This document shows positions 8,778-16,805 of a stretch of 64,000 bases of DNA, piece after piece. This DNA is from Aquimonas voraii (GTDB taxonomy: Bacteria; Pseudomonadota; Gammaproteobacteria; Xanthomonadales; Xanthomonadaceae): the NCBI RefSeq assembly GCF_900101825.1, contig NZ_FNAG01000010.1, positions 1-64,000 of the forward strand, read 5' to 3'. Position numbers and translations under genes: made by a program. Within the stretch, counting starts at the first letter, position 1. The number at the start of each line of letters is the position of its first letter. The notes beneath the pieces are model-generated. The model searched no databases. It had not been told where the DNA came from and saw only the letters and a program-made list of their open reading frames with translations.

Positions 8778-10514
8778 ATGGACACCCAGATCACCCTTTC
8801 CCAGGTCAAGGACATTCCGGCCGTGCGTCAGGCCGGCCTGCTGCTGGCCCTGGCCGGCGCTATCACGCTCGGCATCGCCGGCTTCTTCTGGTCGCTGTCG
8901 CCGACCTACATCAACCTGTTCACCGGCCTGCCCGACCGCGATGCCGCCGAGGTGGTGACCGCCCTGCGCGCCGCGCAGATCCCGCATGAAGTCGACGCCA
9001 TCACCGGCGCGATCCGCGTGCCCGAAGCGCGCGCCCGCGAGGCGCGCATGCAGCTGGCCACCCAGGGCCTGCCGCAGACCACCCGCCCGGGCATCGAATC
9101 GATCAACGAGAACCCCGGTTTCGGCACCAGCCAGTTCGTCGAAGGCGCGCGCTACCAGCACGCCCTGGAAATGGAGATCGCCCGCACCATCAGCGAACTG
9201 CGCCCGGTGCGCGAGGCGCGGGTGCATCTGGCCCTGCCCAAGCCCAGCGCGTTCACCCGCGCGCGCCAGCCCGCTTCGGCTTCGGTGATGTTGCAGCTCT
9301 ACCCAGGGCGCCAGCTTGAGCGCGACCAGGTTGCGGCGATCGTGCATCTGGTGGCGAGCAGCATCCCGGATCTGGCCACCGAGCGGGTCACCGTCATCGA
9401 CCAGGCCGGCCGCCTGCTGACCAACAACGACCCCAACGATCCCAATGTGCTGGCGGCCCTGCAGTTCGAGCAGCGCCGGCGTCTGGAGGACACCCTGGTC
9501 GCGCGCATCCAGCAGCTGTTGGAGCCCTTGGCCGGGCCGGGCCGGGTCAGCGCGCAGGTCAGCGTCGACATGGACTTCTCGGTGATCGAGGAAGCGCGCG
9601 AGCGCTTCGAACCCGACCCCGCCAAGCTGCGCTCCGAGCAGGTCGCCGAAAGCACCAGCAGCACCCCGCCGAACGAGGGTGTGCCCGGCGCCACCGCCAA
9701 CACGCCGCCGGGCGCGGGTGCCGACGCGGCGGCCGCCGGCCCGCAGAGCGCCTCGCGCAGCGCCACCCGTAACTTCGAGATGGACCGCACGGTCAGCCAC
9801 AGCCGCAACGACACCGGGCGCGTGCAGCGGATCACCGCGGCGGTGCTGATCGACCATGTGCTGTCGGTGCCCGACCCGGCCGCTGCGCCCGCCGCGGCCG
9901 ATCCTGCCGCGGACCCTGCCGCCGATCCGGCGGCGGACCCCGCAGCGGATCCGGCCGCCGCAGCGACCGCCGCTCCGGCCCTCCCCGCCCTGCAGCCCCT
10001 GACTCCGGAACAACTCGCCCAGGTCGAAGAGCTGGTCAAGCAGGCCATCGGTTTCAGCGAGGCGCGCGGTGACGCGGTGAGCGTGATGAACGCGCCCTTC
10101 CTGCGCGAGGCACCGCTACCGGTCGACGAGGCGGTGCCGCTGATGGAGCAGCCCTGGTTCTGGCCGCTGTTGCAGTACGGCGGCGGCTTGCTGCTGGTGA
10201 TGATGCTGATCCTGTTCGTGGTGCGCCCGGTGATCCGCAGCCTGCTGGCGCCAGCGCCGCGCCAGCGCGGGCAGGCGAACGAAGACGAAGAGGACGTGCC
10301 GCTGCTCAGCGGACGCACCGAAGGCGGTGACACTGACGAGGACGGCCTGCGCATGCTGCCCGGCCAGGTCACTAACACGCAGGAGCAGCGCGAGGCCATG
10401 GTGGCCGCCGCCAAGACGCTGGACGAGAAGCTGCAGCTCGCACGCAGCACCGTGGCGCAGGATCCGAAGATCGTCGCGCAGGTGGTGAAGAACTGGGTGG
10501 CCGCCGATGCCTGA
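8778..10514 (+). CDS. fliF: Flagellar MS-ring protein FliF
   Basis: FliF builds the MS ring in the inner membrane. The 578-residue product has a first membrane segment near residues 17-38, YscJ/FliF ring-building motifs (TGLPDRDAAEVVTALRAAQI; GFGTSQFVEGARYQHALEME), a second membrane segment near 453-478 (FWPLLQYGGGLLLVMMLILF) and the FliG-binding C-terminal tail (KTLDEKLQLARSTVAQDPKI). In the periplasmic part before the second membrane helix there is a low-complexity stretch with about six Asp-Pro-Ala-Ala units (coded near 9873-9970). The gene overlaps fliG by 8 bp. Confidence 0.97.
   Translation: MDTQITLSQVKDIPAVRQAGLLLALAGAITLGIAGFFWSLSPTYINLFTGLPDRDAAEVVTALRAAQIPHEVDAITGAIRVPEARAREARMQLATQGLPQTTRPGIESINENPGFGTSQFVEGARYQHALEMEIARTISELRPVREARVHLALPKPSAFTRARQPASASVMLQLYPGRQLERDQVAAIVHLVASSIPDLATERVTVIDQAGRLLTNNDPNDPNVLAALQFEQRRRLEDTLVARIQQLLEPLAGPGRVSAQVSVDMDFSVIEEARERFEPDPAKLRSEQVAESTSSTPPNEGVPGATANTPPGAGADAAAAGPQSASRSATRNFEMDRTVSHSRNDTGRVQRITAAVLIDHVLSVPDPAAAPAAADPAADPAADPAADPAADPAAAATAAPALPALQPLTPEQLAQVEELVKQAIGFSEARGDAVSVMNAPFLREAPLPVDEAVPLMEQPWFWPLLQYGGGLLLVMMLILFVVRPVIRSLLAPAPRQRGQANEDEEDVPLLSGRTEGGDTDEDGLRMLPGQVTNTQEQREAMVAAAKTLDEKLQLARSTVAQDPKIVAQVVKNWVAADA
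9890..9962 (+). repeat. Asp-Pro-Ala-Ala repeat inside fliF
   Basis: Successive 12-base units encode Asp-Pro-Ala-Ala in the periplasmic linker of FliF. Codons vary between units (GATCCT, GACCCT, GATCCG, GACCCC), so the repeat is conserved in protein rather than DNA and is not a recent slippage product. Confidence 0.8.
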
Positions 10515-11514
10515 CAACAACGACAAACTCACCGGCACGCAGCGCGCTGCCGTTCTGCTGATGTCGCTTGGCGAGGCCGAGGCGGCCGAAGTGCTGCGCC
10601 AACTCAACGCCAAGGAGGTGCAGAAGCTGGGCGTGGCCATGGCGACCATCAGCAACGTCACCAAGGACCAGGTGATCGAGGTCGTCGATGAATTCGTCGA
10701 GGACCTGCAGAGCCAGACCGCCTTCGGACTGGGCGCCGACGACTACGTGCGCAAGGTGCTGGTGCAGGCGCTGGGCGAGGACAAGGCCGGCAACCTGATC
10801 GAACGCATTCTGCTGGGCCGCAACAGCAAGGGCCTGGAGACGCTGAAGTGGATGGACCCGCGCTCGATCGCCGACCTGATCCGCAACGAGCATCCGCAGA
10901 TCATCGCGATCGTGCTGAGCTTCCTCGAAAGCGACCAGGCGGCCGACGTCATCAAGCTGCTGCCGGCGCGCACCCGCGTCGATGCCCTGATGCGCATCGC
11001 CACGCTGGAGGGCATTCCACCGAATGCGCTGAGCGAACTCAACGACATCATGGAAAAGCGCTTCGCCGGCAACCAGAGCATGAATCAGAGCCAGGTTGGC
11101 GGGGTCAAGGTGGCGGCGGACATCATCAACTTCCTCGACACCAACACCGAGCAGCAGATCAGCACGGGTATCCGCGAGATCGATCCCGAGCTCTGCAACC
11201 AGATCCAGGAGCTGATGTTCGTCTTCGACAACGTCGCCGACCTCGACGACCGCGCCATCCAGACCGTGCTGCGCGAGGTCCAGGGCGACAAGCTCGGCCT
11301 GGCGCTGCGCGGCGCCGATTCGAAGGTCAAGGACAAGGTCCTGAAAAACATGTCGCAGCGCGCCGCGGCGATGCTGGTCGAAGACATGGAAGCACGCGGG
11401 CCCGCGCGCCTGTCCGACGTCGAAGCCGCGCAGAAGGAGATCCTCGCCATCGTCCGCCGCATGGCCGATGCCGGCGAGATCCAGCTCGGCTCCAAGACTG
11501 AGGAGCTGCTGTGA
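10507..11514 (+). CDS. fliG: Flagellar motor switch protein FliG
   Basis: FliG is the rotor protein that contacts the stator. The 335-residue product shows GTQRAAVLLMSLGEAEAAEV at the N-terminus, the middle-domain segment LIRNEHPQIIAIVLSFLE (EHPQ motif), and the C-terminal charged torque helix region including DDRAIQTVLREVQGDKLGLA with the conserved Arg and Asp residues. Its ATG lies inside fliF and its stop overlaps the GTG of fliH (GTGA). Confidence 0.97.
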   Translation: MPDNNDKLTGTQRAAVLLMSLGEAEAAEVLRQLNAKEVQKLGVAMATISNVTKDQVIEVVDEFVEDLQSQTAFGLGADDYVRKVLVQALGEDKAGNLIERILLGRNSKGLETLKWMDPRSIADLIRNEHPQIIAIVLSFLESDQAADVIKLLPARTRVDALMRIATLEGIPPNALSELNDIMEKRFAGNQSMNQSQVGGVKVAADIINFLDTNTEQQISTGIREIDPELCNQIQELMFVFDNVADLDDRAIQTVLREVQGDKLGLALRGADSKVKDKVLKNMSQRAAAMLVEDMEARGPARLSDVEAAQKEILAIVRRMADAGEIQLGSKTEELL

Positions 11515-12173
11515 GCGGCAGCCCGCAGGCGCCGGTGCGCATGCTGCCGGACAGCCCGGAGCTGCGCCGCTGGGAGGTGCCTGCGCTCGATGCGCCTCGC
11601 GGCGGCGGCGCGGACACCGAGCCCGAGGAGCCGCTGCCGCAGCCGCCCTCGCTGGAAGAGATCGAGGCCATCCAGCGCGCCGCCCACGAAGAAGGCTACG
11701 CTGCCGGACACGCCGAGGGTCTGGCCCAGGCCCAGGCCGAGATGCGCCGCTTGCAGGCGCGGCTCGAAGGCATCCTCGATGCGTTCTCGCGGCCGCTGTC
11801 CGAGCTCGAAGGCGAAGTCGAACGCGCGCTGTCCGAGCTCGCCGCGCGCATCGCCGGCGCCCTGGTGCGCCATGCCTATGCCGTGGAGCCCGCGCTGATC
11901 GCAAAGCTCACCCGCGAAGCGCTGGCCAGCCTCGGCGAGAAGCCGCGCAGCGTGGAGGTGCGTCTGCACCCTGAAGATCTTGAGGCGGTCGAGCCCCTGC
12001 TGCCTGCCGCCAGCGGCGTGCGGGTGATCGCCGATCCCGCGCTGGCCCGCGGCGATCTGCGTGTGCATGCCGAAGACGTCCGCCTCGATGCGCGACTGTC
12101 GACCCGGCTGGAGCAGATCCTGCCGCGTCTGCTGTCCGAGCCCTCCGGTGGAGACGAGGAGACTCGCGCGTGA
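11511..12173 (+). CDS. fliH: Flagellar assembly protein FliH
   Basis: FliH regulates the export ATPase FliI and docks it to the C ring. The 220-residue product has an acidic, Pro-rich N-terminus, the conserved glycine-repeat helix GYAAGHAEGLAQAQAEMRR (about residues 64-82) and a C-terminal ATPase-subunit-like domain (RHAYAVEPALIAKLTREALA; EVRLHPEDLEAVEPL). The start is GTG at 11511 overlapping the fliG stop; the end overlaps fliI in the same way, so translation of the three genes is coupled. Confidence 0.94.
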   Translation: MSGSPQAPVRMLPDSPELRRWEVPALDAPRGGGADTEPEEPLPQPPSLEEIEAIQRAAHEEGYAAGHAEGLAQAQAEMRRLQARLEGILDAFSRPLSELEGEVERALSELAARIAGALVRHAYAVEPALIAKLTREALASLGEKPRSVEVRLHPEDLEAVEPLLPAASGVRVIADPALARGDLRVHAEDVRLDARLSTRLEQILPRLLSEPSGGDEETRA

Positions 12174-13543
12174 GCGCGCGCCCGGAAATCAGCGCCCGCA
12201 ATGCGCGGCTCGCCGCGCGCCTGCGCTCGCACACGGCACCGTCGCCGGGCGCGCGCGAATTCCTGCGCGAGGGGGTGCTGAAGCGCGTGGTCGGGCTCAC
12301 CTTGGAAGCGGTGGGCTGCGAGGTGCCGCTCGGCGCCAACTGCCGCCTGCAGACCGCCAACGGCAGCTGGGTCGATGCCGAGGTGGTCGGCTTTTCCGGC
12401 GAGCGCACCTTCCTGATGCCCAGCACCGAGGTACAGGGGCTGCTGCCGAACGCCCGCGTGGTCCCGGTGCCGGGCGGCGCCGCCGGCGTCCGCGTCGGCG
12501 AAGCCCTGCTCGGCCGCGTCATCGACGGCGAAGGCGTGCCCCTGGACGGTCGCGGCGAGCCGCGCTGCGAGGCCACGGTCAGCCTGACCGGGCCGGTCAT
12601 CAACCCGCTGCAGCGTGAACCCATCCACCAATCGCTGGACGTCGGCGTGCGCGCCATCAATGCGCTGATCCCGATCGGCCGCGGCCAGCGCGTCGGCCTG
12701 TTCGCCGGCTCCGGCGTCGGCAAGTCGACCCTGCTCGGGATGATGACCCGCTACACCTCGGCCGATGTGGTCGTGGTCGGCCTGATCGGCGAACGCGGTC
12801 GCGAAGTGCGCGACTTCGTCGAGAACACCCTGGGCCAGATGGGCCTGAACCGTGCGGTCGTGGTGGCCACGCCGGCTGACCGCCCACCGCTGGCGCGCCT
12901 GCACGGCGCCTGGCGGGCCACTGCGATCGCCGAATACTTCCGTGACCAGGGCCGCAACGTCCTGCTGCTGATGGATTCGCTGACCCGCTTCGCCCAGGCC
13001 CAGCGCGAGATCGGCCTGTCGGTGGGCGAACCGCCGACCACCCGCGGCTATCCGCCCAGCGTGTTCGCGCGCCTGCCGCAGCTGGTCGAGCGCGCCGGCA
13101 ACGGCGCAGCAGGCCGCGGCTCGATCACCGCCTTCTACACCGTGCTGACCGAAGGCGACGACGTGCACGAACCGATCTCGGACGCCGCCCGCGCGATTCT
13201 CGACGGCCACATCGTGCTTTCGCGCGCGGTGGCCGAGGGCGGCCGCTATCCGGCCATCGACGTCGAGGCCTCGGTCAGCCGCGTAGTCAGCGAGATCGCC
13301 GACGCCGACTGGCGCGCGCAGATCAGCCAGGTGCGCCAGCTGATGTCCGCCTACTCCAGCCACAAGGATCTGATCTCGATCGGCGCCTACCAGCGCGGCT
13401 CGGATCCACGCGTCGACGACGCCCTGCGGCGCTGGCCGGCGTTGATGCGCTTCTTGAACCAGGATGTGGCCGACGCCGCAGACATCGCCAGCAGTCGCGC
13501 CGCACTCTCCCAGTTGATCCACGAAGGCAGCACCGGAGCCTGA
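12170..13543 (+). CDS. fliI: Flagellum-specific ATPase FliI
   Basis: FliI is the hexameric ATPase of flagellar type III export. The 457-residue protein has Walker A in LFAGSGVGKSTLLGM, Walker B in VLLLMDSLTRFAQA, and the family signature PPSVFARLPQLVERAG. The GTG start at 12170 overlaps the fliH stop codon. The length is normal, and no change at catalytic residues is seen. Confidence 0.97.
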   Translation: MSARPEISARNARLAARLRSHTAPSPGAREFLREGVLKRVVGLTLEAVGCEVPLGANCRLQTANGSWVDAEVVGFSGERTFLMPSTEVQGLLPNARVVPVPGGAAGVRVGEALLGRVIDGEGVPLDGRGEPRCEATVSLTGPVINPLQREPIHQSLDVGVRAINALIPIGRGQRVGLFAGSGVGKSTLLGMMTRYTSADVVVVGLIGERGREVRDFVENTLGQMGLNRAVVVATPADRPPLARLHGAWRATAIAEYFRDQGRNVLLLMDSLTRFAQAQREIGLSVGEPPTTRGYPPSVFARLPQLVERAGNGAAGRGSITAFYTVLTEGDDVHEPISDAARAILDGHIVLSRAVAEGGRYPAIDVEASVSRVVSEIADADWRAQISQVRQLMSAYSSHKDLISIGAYQRGSDPRVDDALRRWPALMRFLNQDVADAADIASSRAALSQLIHEGSTGA

Positions 13544-13545
13544 GC

Positions 13546-13983
13546 ATGGACAGCAAGCGTCTTCGCCCGATCCAGCAGATCGCGACCGACCGCGAGACCG
13601 AGCGCGCCCGCGCGCTCGCCGAGCGCAGCAAGCATCTGGCGACGCACCAGCAACGCCTCGATGAGCTCTCGAAGTACGCGCACGAGTACGCCCAGCCGCC
13701 CGCCCAGCTCACCAGCGCCGCCCAGCTGCTGAACCGCCGTGCCTTCCTCGACAGGCTCGACGACGCGCTCAAGCAACAGCAGCAGGCGGTGCGCCGCGCC
13801 GAGGAGAACTGCGAGATCGAGCGCACCCGGCTGCTGCTCGCCAGCCGCGAGAAAGCGGTGCTGGAGAAGCTCTCCGCCGCCTACCAGAAGCGCGAAGCCC
13901 ACATCGACAACCAGCGCGCGCAGCGCGAGCTGGACGACCACGCCGCGCGACAGCACTTGCGCAGCGCTGGAGACGCCCCATGA
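13546..13983 (+). CDS. fliJ: Flagellar export protein FliJ
   Basis: FliJ is the coiled-coil stalk of the export ATPase. The 145-residue product is almost wholly helical with heptads and a very high content of Arg, Glu, Gln and Ala, as in the family. Its ATG comes 2 bp after the fliI stop, and its TGA overlaps the fliK ATG (13980-13983). Identification rests on coiled coil, size and position, because FliJ sequences diverge widely. Confidence 0.9.
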   Translation: MDSKRLRPIQQIATDRETERARALAERSKHLATHQQRLDELSKYAHEYAQPPAQLTSAAQLLNRRAFLDRLDDALKQQQQAVRRAEENCEIERTRLLLASREKAVLEKLSAAYQKREAHIDNQRAQRELDDHAARQHLRSAGDAP

Positions 13984-15437
13984 ACCCCAGCGCAGTCAGC
14001 GCCAGCGCCAGCGGACTCGGCGGCGCCCGTCAACCCGCTCCGCGCAGCGAGGGCGGAAGCAGCGGAAGCAGCGGAAGCGGCAGCTTCACCGAGCTGCTGG
14101 CCGGCGCCGAGGTATCGGCCGAGCCGACCCGACCGCTGCGCGCCGCCGAGACCGTCGCCGATCCGCAGACGGGCGGCGCCGACGAGAGTCCGCCCGCGGA
14201 CGCCGACGCCAGCCTGCTGGCCGCACTGGGGCTGGGACTGGTGCCGCTGCCGCTGGCGCCGATTTCAGGGGGCGGCTGGAGCACGCTCTCGGACGCTGGC
14301 GAGAGCGGACTCGCCGCGGCACAGGGGCTGCCTGCCGCCAGCGCTCTGCCGCAGTTCGCCACCGCGACAGCCACAGCGACCCGCGTGGTCGGATCGCCGA
14401 CGGCGGACACCACGCCGAGCCCGAGCGCAGGGAGCCTTTCGACTGCGGCGCTGGCGGCTGGACTACTCGCGCCGGCGAAGGCGGCCTCCGTGGCGGCGAC
14501 CACCGAGGCGCAGCAGACCCTGCCCGCGGCGGCACAGTCAGCAGCCGCCACCGCCCAAGCCGGCTCCGCGCCACTGCCGGCGAACTTCGCGCAGAACCTC
14601 GCGGCGACCGCGGTCGCGCCACCCATGCAGGCGCCACGCGGAGCCGACACCTCGGCGCTGGAGCAGGCGCGGCTCGCCGCGCTGACGACGGACGCCACGT
14701 CGATCCGCCTCACGAACGTCGCCTTGCGGGCATCACCGCGCCCGGCCGCCGATTTCAGCCTGAGCCCCTTGCCCAGCCAGCCGCCTCTGGGCGCGGCCAC
14801 GACGCTTGGCCTAGCGCCCTCGCCTGCCGCCATGCCCGATGCAATGGCACTGTCACTCGGCCGGGCCGACGCAGAACCCGCCTCCGGCCTGCGCCGCGTC
14901 GCCGGCGAAACGGGCTTCCTGCTGCCTACTGTCTCGTTCAGTCTGGAGCGCTCCGAGCTCGGCGCCGCCCCGCGCGAGAGCCTGGCCAGCCTGCCGCCCC
15001 TGCTCACGGGTGCGCGCCTCGACCCGACCACGCCACAGTTCAGCGTCGCCCTGGGCCAGCAGATGCAGTGGATGGCGAACCAGCAGGTCGGCCGCGCCGA
15101 ACTGCGGCTCGACCCTGAGGAGCTTGGCCCGCTGGAGATCCGCCTGGAAATGAGCGGCGACGAGATCCGCGCCGAATTCAGCAGCCGCAGCGCCGAAGTG
15201 CGCAGCCTGCTGGAAACCCAGGTGCCGCGCCTGCGTGAGCTGCTCGCCGAACAGGGCTTCAGCCTGGCCGACGCCCAGGTCGGACAAGAGCGCGCGGCCT
15301 ACCAGGACGGGCCGCAGCAGCGCGAGAACTTCGCCGCCCACGGGGACAGGGGCGACGCGCCGCAGGTCGACGCGATCGAAGCATCACCCGACGCGCCCGT
15401 CCGCACACGCCAAGGCCTGGTCGACGATTTCGCCTGA
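13980..15437 (+). CDS. fliK: Flagellar hook-length control protein FliK
   Basis: FliK measures hook length and switches export specificity. The 485-residue product has a long low-complexity, Ala/Ser/Pro-rich N-terminal ruler (1-340) and the conserved Flg_hook domain at about 355-445 (MQWMANQQVGRAELRLDPEE, LGPLEIRLEMSGDEIRAEF, and VPRLRELLAEQGFSLADAQV). It overlaps fliJ by 4 bp. In related genomes fliL-fliR follow; here the cluster ends and a repeat-filled gap begins. Confidence 0.95.
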   Translation: MNPSAVSASASGLGGARQPAPRSEGGSSGSSGSGSFTELLAGAEVSAEPTRPLRAAETVADPQTGGADESPPADADASLLAALGLGLVPLPLAPISGGGWSTLSDAGESGLAAAQGLPAASALPQFATATATATRVVGSPTADTTPSPSAGSLSTAALAAGLLAPAKAASVAATTEAQQTLPAAAQSAAATAQAGSAPLPANFAQNLAATAVAPPMQAPRGADTSALEQARLAALTTDATSIRLTNVALRASPRPAADFSLSPLPSQPPLGAATTLGLAPSPAAMPDAMALSLGRADAEPASGLRRVAGETGFLLPTVSFSLERSELGAAPRESLASLPPLLTGARLDPTTPQFSVALGQQMQWMANQQVGRAELRLDPEELGPLEIRLEMSGDEIRAEFSSRSAEVRSLLETQVPRLRELLAEQGFSLADAQVGQERAAYQDGPQQRENFAAHGDRGDAPQVDAIEASPDAPVRTRQGLVDDFA

Positions 15438-15440
15438 GTG

Positions 15441-15480
15441 TCGGGATTCGGGATTCGGGATTCGGGATTCGGGATTCGGG
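15441..15480 (+). repeat. Tandem GGGATTC repeat block
   Basis: About five consecutive 8-base units TCGGGATT, 4 bp after the fliK stop. The same motif occurs in other gaps of the window, three times as inverted pairs; here it is a single array. Confidence 0.9.
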
Positions 15481-15485
15481 AGAAG

Positions 15486-15508
15486 CATAGGGTGGGCACT
15501 GGCCCACC
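15486..15508. repeat. GGGTGGGC/GCCCACC palindrome copy
   Basis: Imperfect palindrome with the arms GGTGGGC and GCCCACC preceded by CATA. It is one of about thirteen dispersed copies in the window. Confidence 0.85.
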
Positions 15509-15835
15509 GTGAACCGCACACTCGCCCCGGTCCCGACCCGCAAAGCATGCGCGAGCACGCCGACCGCTCCGCTGCTCCCCACATCCACGAAACGGAATGC
15601 CGGCATCGCACGCGGATGCATGACCGCAAGGAATCGCCTGCCCTCGTGGCGGATCCGAAGCGCGCGCGTGGATGCCCGAGCGCGACAGCGGGCTCGACCC
15701 GGGAAGCGACCAGGGACTACGCCAAGACGACGGTGGGCGGAGCTGATCCCTGGGTCTGCGCGATGCGGAGCGCACCCTTAGTCTCCCAAAGGCCCCACGC
15801 GATTCGACGCGCGCCGCAGCGCACTGACTCGCCCG

Positions 15836-16309
15836 CTACGCGCCGCGGATCTGGCTCTGCTGGTAGCGCTCCAGGCCGATCATCTTGATCAGGCGCAGCT
15901 GCTGCTCCAGCCAACGCGTGTGGTCTTCCTCGGTGTCCTTCATCTGCGCGACGAGGATGTCGCGGCTGACGTAGTCGCCGTGCTTCTCACACAGGGCGAC
16001 GCCACGGGCCAGATGCCCGCGCACCGTGTATTCCAGCTGCAGGTCGCGCTCGAGCATTTCTTCGACCGTGCGGCCGGGCTCGAAGGCATCGGGCCGCATG
16101 TCGGGGTCGCCGCCGAGGAACAGGATGCGGCGCAGGAGGGCGTCGGCGTGCTGACCCTCCTCCTCCGCCTCATGGTTGATGCGCTCGTACAGCGCCGCAA
16201 GGCCGAGGTCGTCGTAGCGACGCGAGTGAATGAGGTACTGATCGCGAGCCGCCAGCTCACCGCGCAGCAGGAACTTCAGGTACTCGACAACTTCCGGATG
16301 CCCTTGCAT
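15836..16309 (-). CDS. bfr: Bacterioferritin lacking the haem-ligand methionine
   Basis: Bacterioferritin oxidises and stores iron in a 24-subunit cage. The 157-residue product aligns end to end with E. coli Bfr. Ferroxidase residues are visible: E18, E50, H53 (EEEGQHAD) and the late E..H pair in [11 protein letters not shown]. The position of the E. coli haem ligand Met52 is Gly51 here, so this subunit should not bind haem in the usual way, as in the alpha type of two-subunit bacterioferritins. The start at 16309 follows GTGGAGGCGTCGCC; an upstream in-frame ATG at 16402 lacks such a site. Gene runs towards fliK. Confidence 0.94.
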   Translation of the reverse strand: MQGHPEVVEYLKFLLRGELAARDQYLIHSRRYDDLGLAALYERINHEAEEEGQHADALLRRILFLGGDPDMRPDAFEPGRTVEEMLERDLQLEYTVRGHLARGVALCEKHGDYVSRDILVAQMKDTEEDHTRWLEQQLRLIKMIGLERYQQSQIRGA

Positions 16310-16382
16310 GGCGACGCCTCCACAAAAACCGGAGGGCAGGATACCCAAGCCCGCGTGGACGCGATCAGATGAGAAGCGTTCT

Positions 16383-16532
16383 GAAGCTGGGAATCGGTCC
16401 ACGGGAATCGGGAATCGCGCAGGGCACGCGGAGACAGCGGCGTCTTAGTACTTCGCGCTTCCATCGGCGCCAGACCGGGAAGCGTTCGAGACGCCACGCG
16501 TTTCGATTCCCGATTCCCGATTCCCAGCCTCT
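16383..16532. repeat. Inverted pair of GGGAATC blocks
   Basis: The left arm (16383-16418) contains GCTGGGAATCGG then CGGGAATCGGGAATCG; the reverse complement of the right arm (16503-16532) reads GAGGCTGGGAATCGGGAATC and onward, the same apart from a 6-base indel. About 85 bp separate the arms, so a long cruciform or mRNA hairpin is possible. Confidence 0.8.
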
Positions 16533-16534
16533 CA

Positions 16535-16630
16535 TCCCCTCATCGCACTCCGCACCTGGGTTTCCACTGCCGCGATCGCACTCCTATTGACCGCGCGACG
16601 GCAAGTGGCCGACGGGGTCAGGACGCGCGA
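16535..16630 (-). pseudogene. Duplicated remnant of the maeB 3' end
   Basis: Positions 16541-16620 match 19263-19342, the end of maeB, at 73 of 80 bases without gaps. On the minus strand the remnant would encode TPSATCRRAVNRSAIAAVET then QVRSAMRG and a stop, against the MaeB C-terminus RRVVNMSAIAAVEAQVRSAM. No start or upstream coding part is present, so it is a non-functional fragment in the same orientation as maeB. Confidence 0.88.
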
Positions 16631-16805
16631 CGAAGACGCGTCCCGTCGCTTTCCGACGCCCGTCACCTCTCCCTGCGCGACCGACACAGCCGGGCCGCCG
16701 CCAGCGAGATCCGTGCGCGTCTGACCCGGGCGATGCGGGTCACCATGCGCCGAGGCACTTCGGCGTGACCGGCCCGCACGACGTCGCGCGGACCGGCCGC
16801 CCGCG

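Larger units (their letters stand above)
15438..15835. other. Gene-free gap after fliK with both repeat families
   Basis: This 398-bp convergent gap between fliK and bfr holds a tandem GGGATTC block (15441-15480) and one GGGTGGGC/GCCCACC palindrome (15486-15508). The remaining part (15510-15835) shows no convincing gene, RNA or terminator. Confidence 0.7.
16310..16805. other. Repeat-rich gap with maeB tail copy
   Basis: This 496-bp gap between the secreted-protein gene and bfr contains an inverted pair of GGGAATC blocks (16383-16418 and 16503-16532) and a degenerate copy of the maeB 3' end (16535-16630). Positions 16631-16805 show no recognisable gene or RNA. Confidence 0.75.

Noticed and set aside
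15441-15480. Possible CRISPR array
   Set aside because: Units are 8 bp with no spacers; it is a simple tandem repeat of a dispersed motif.
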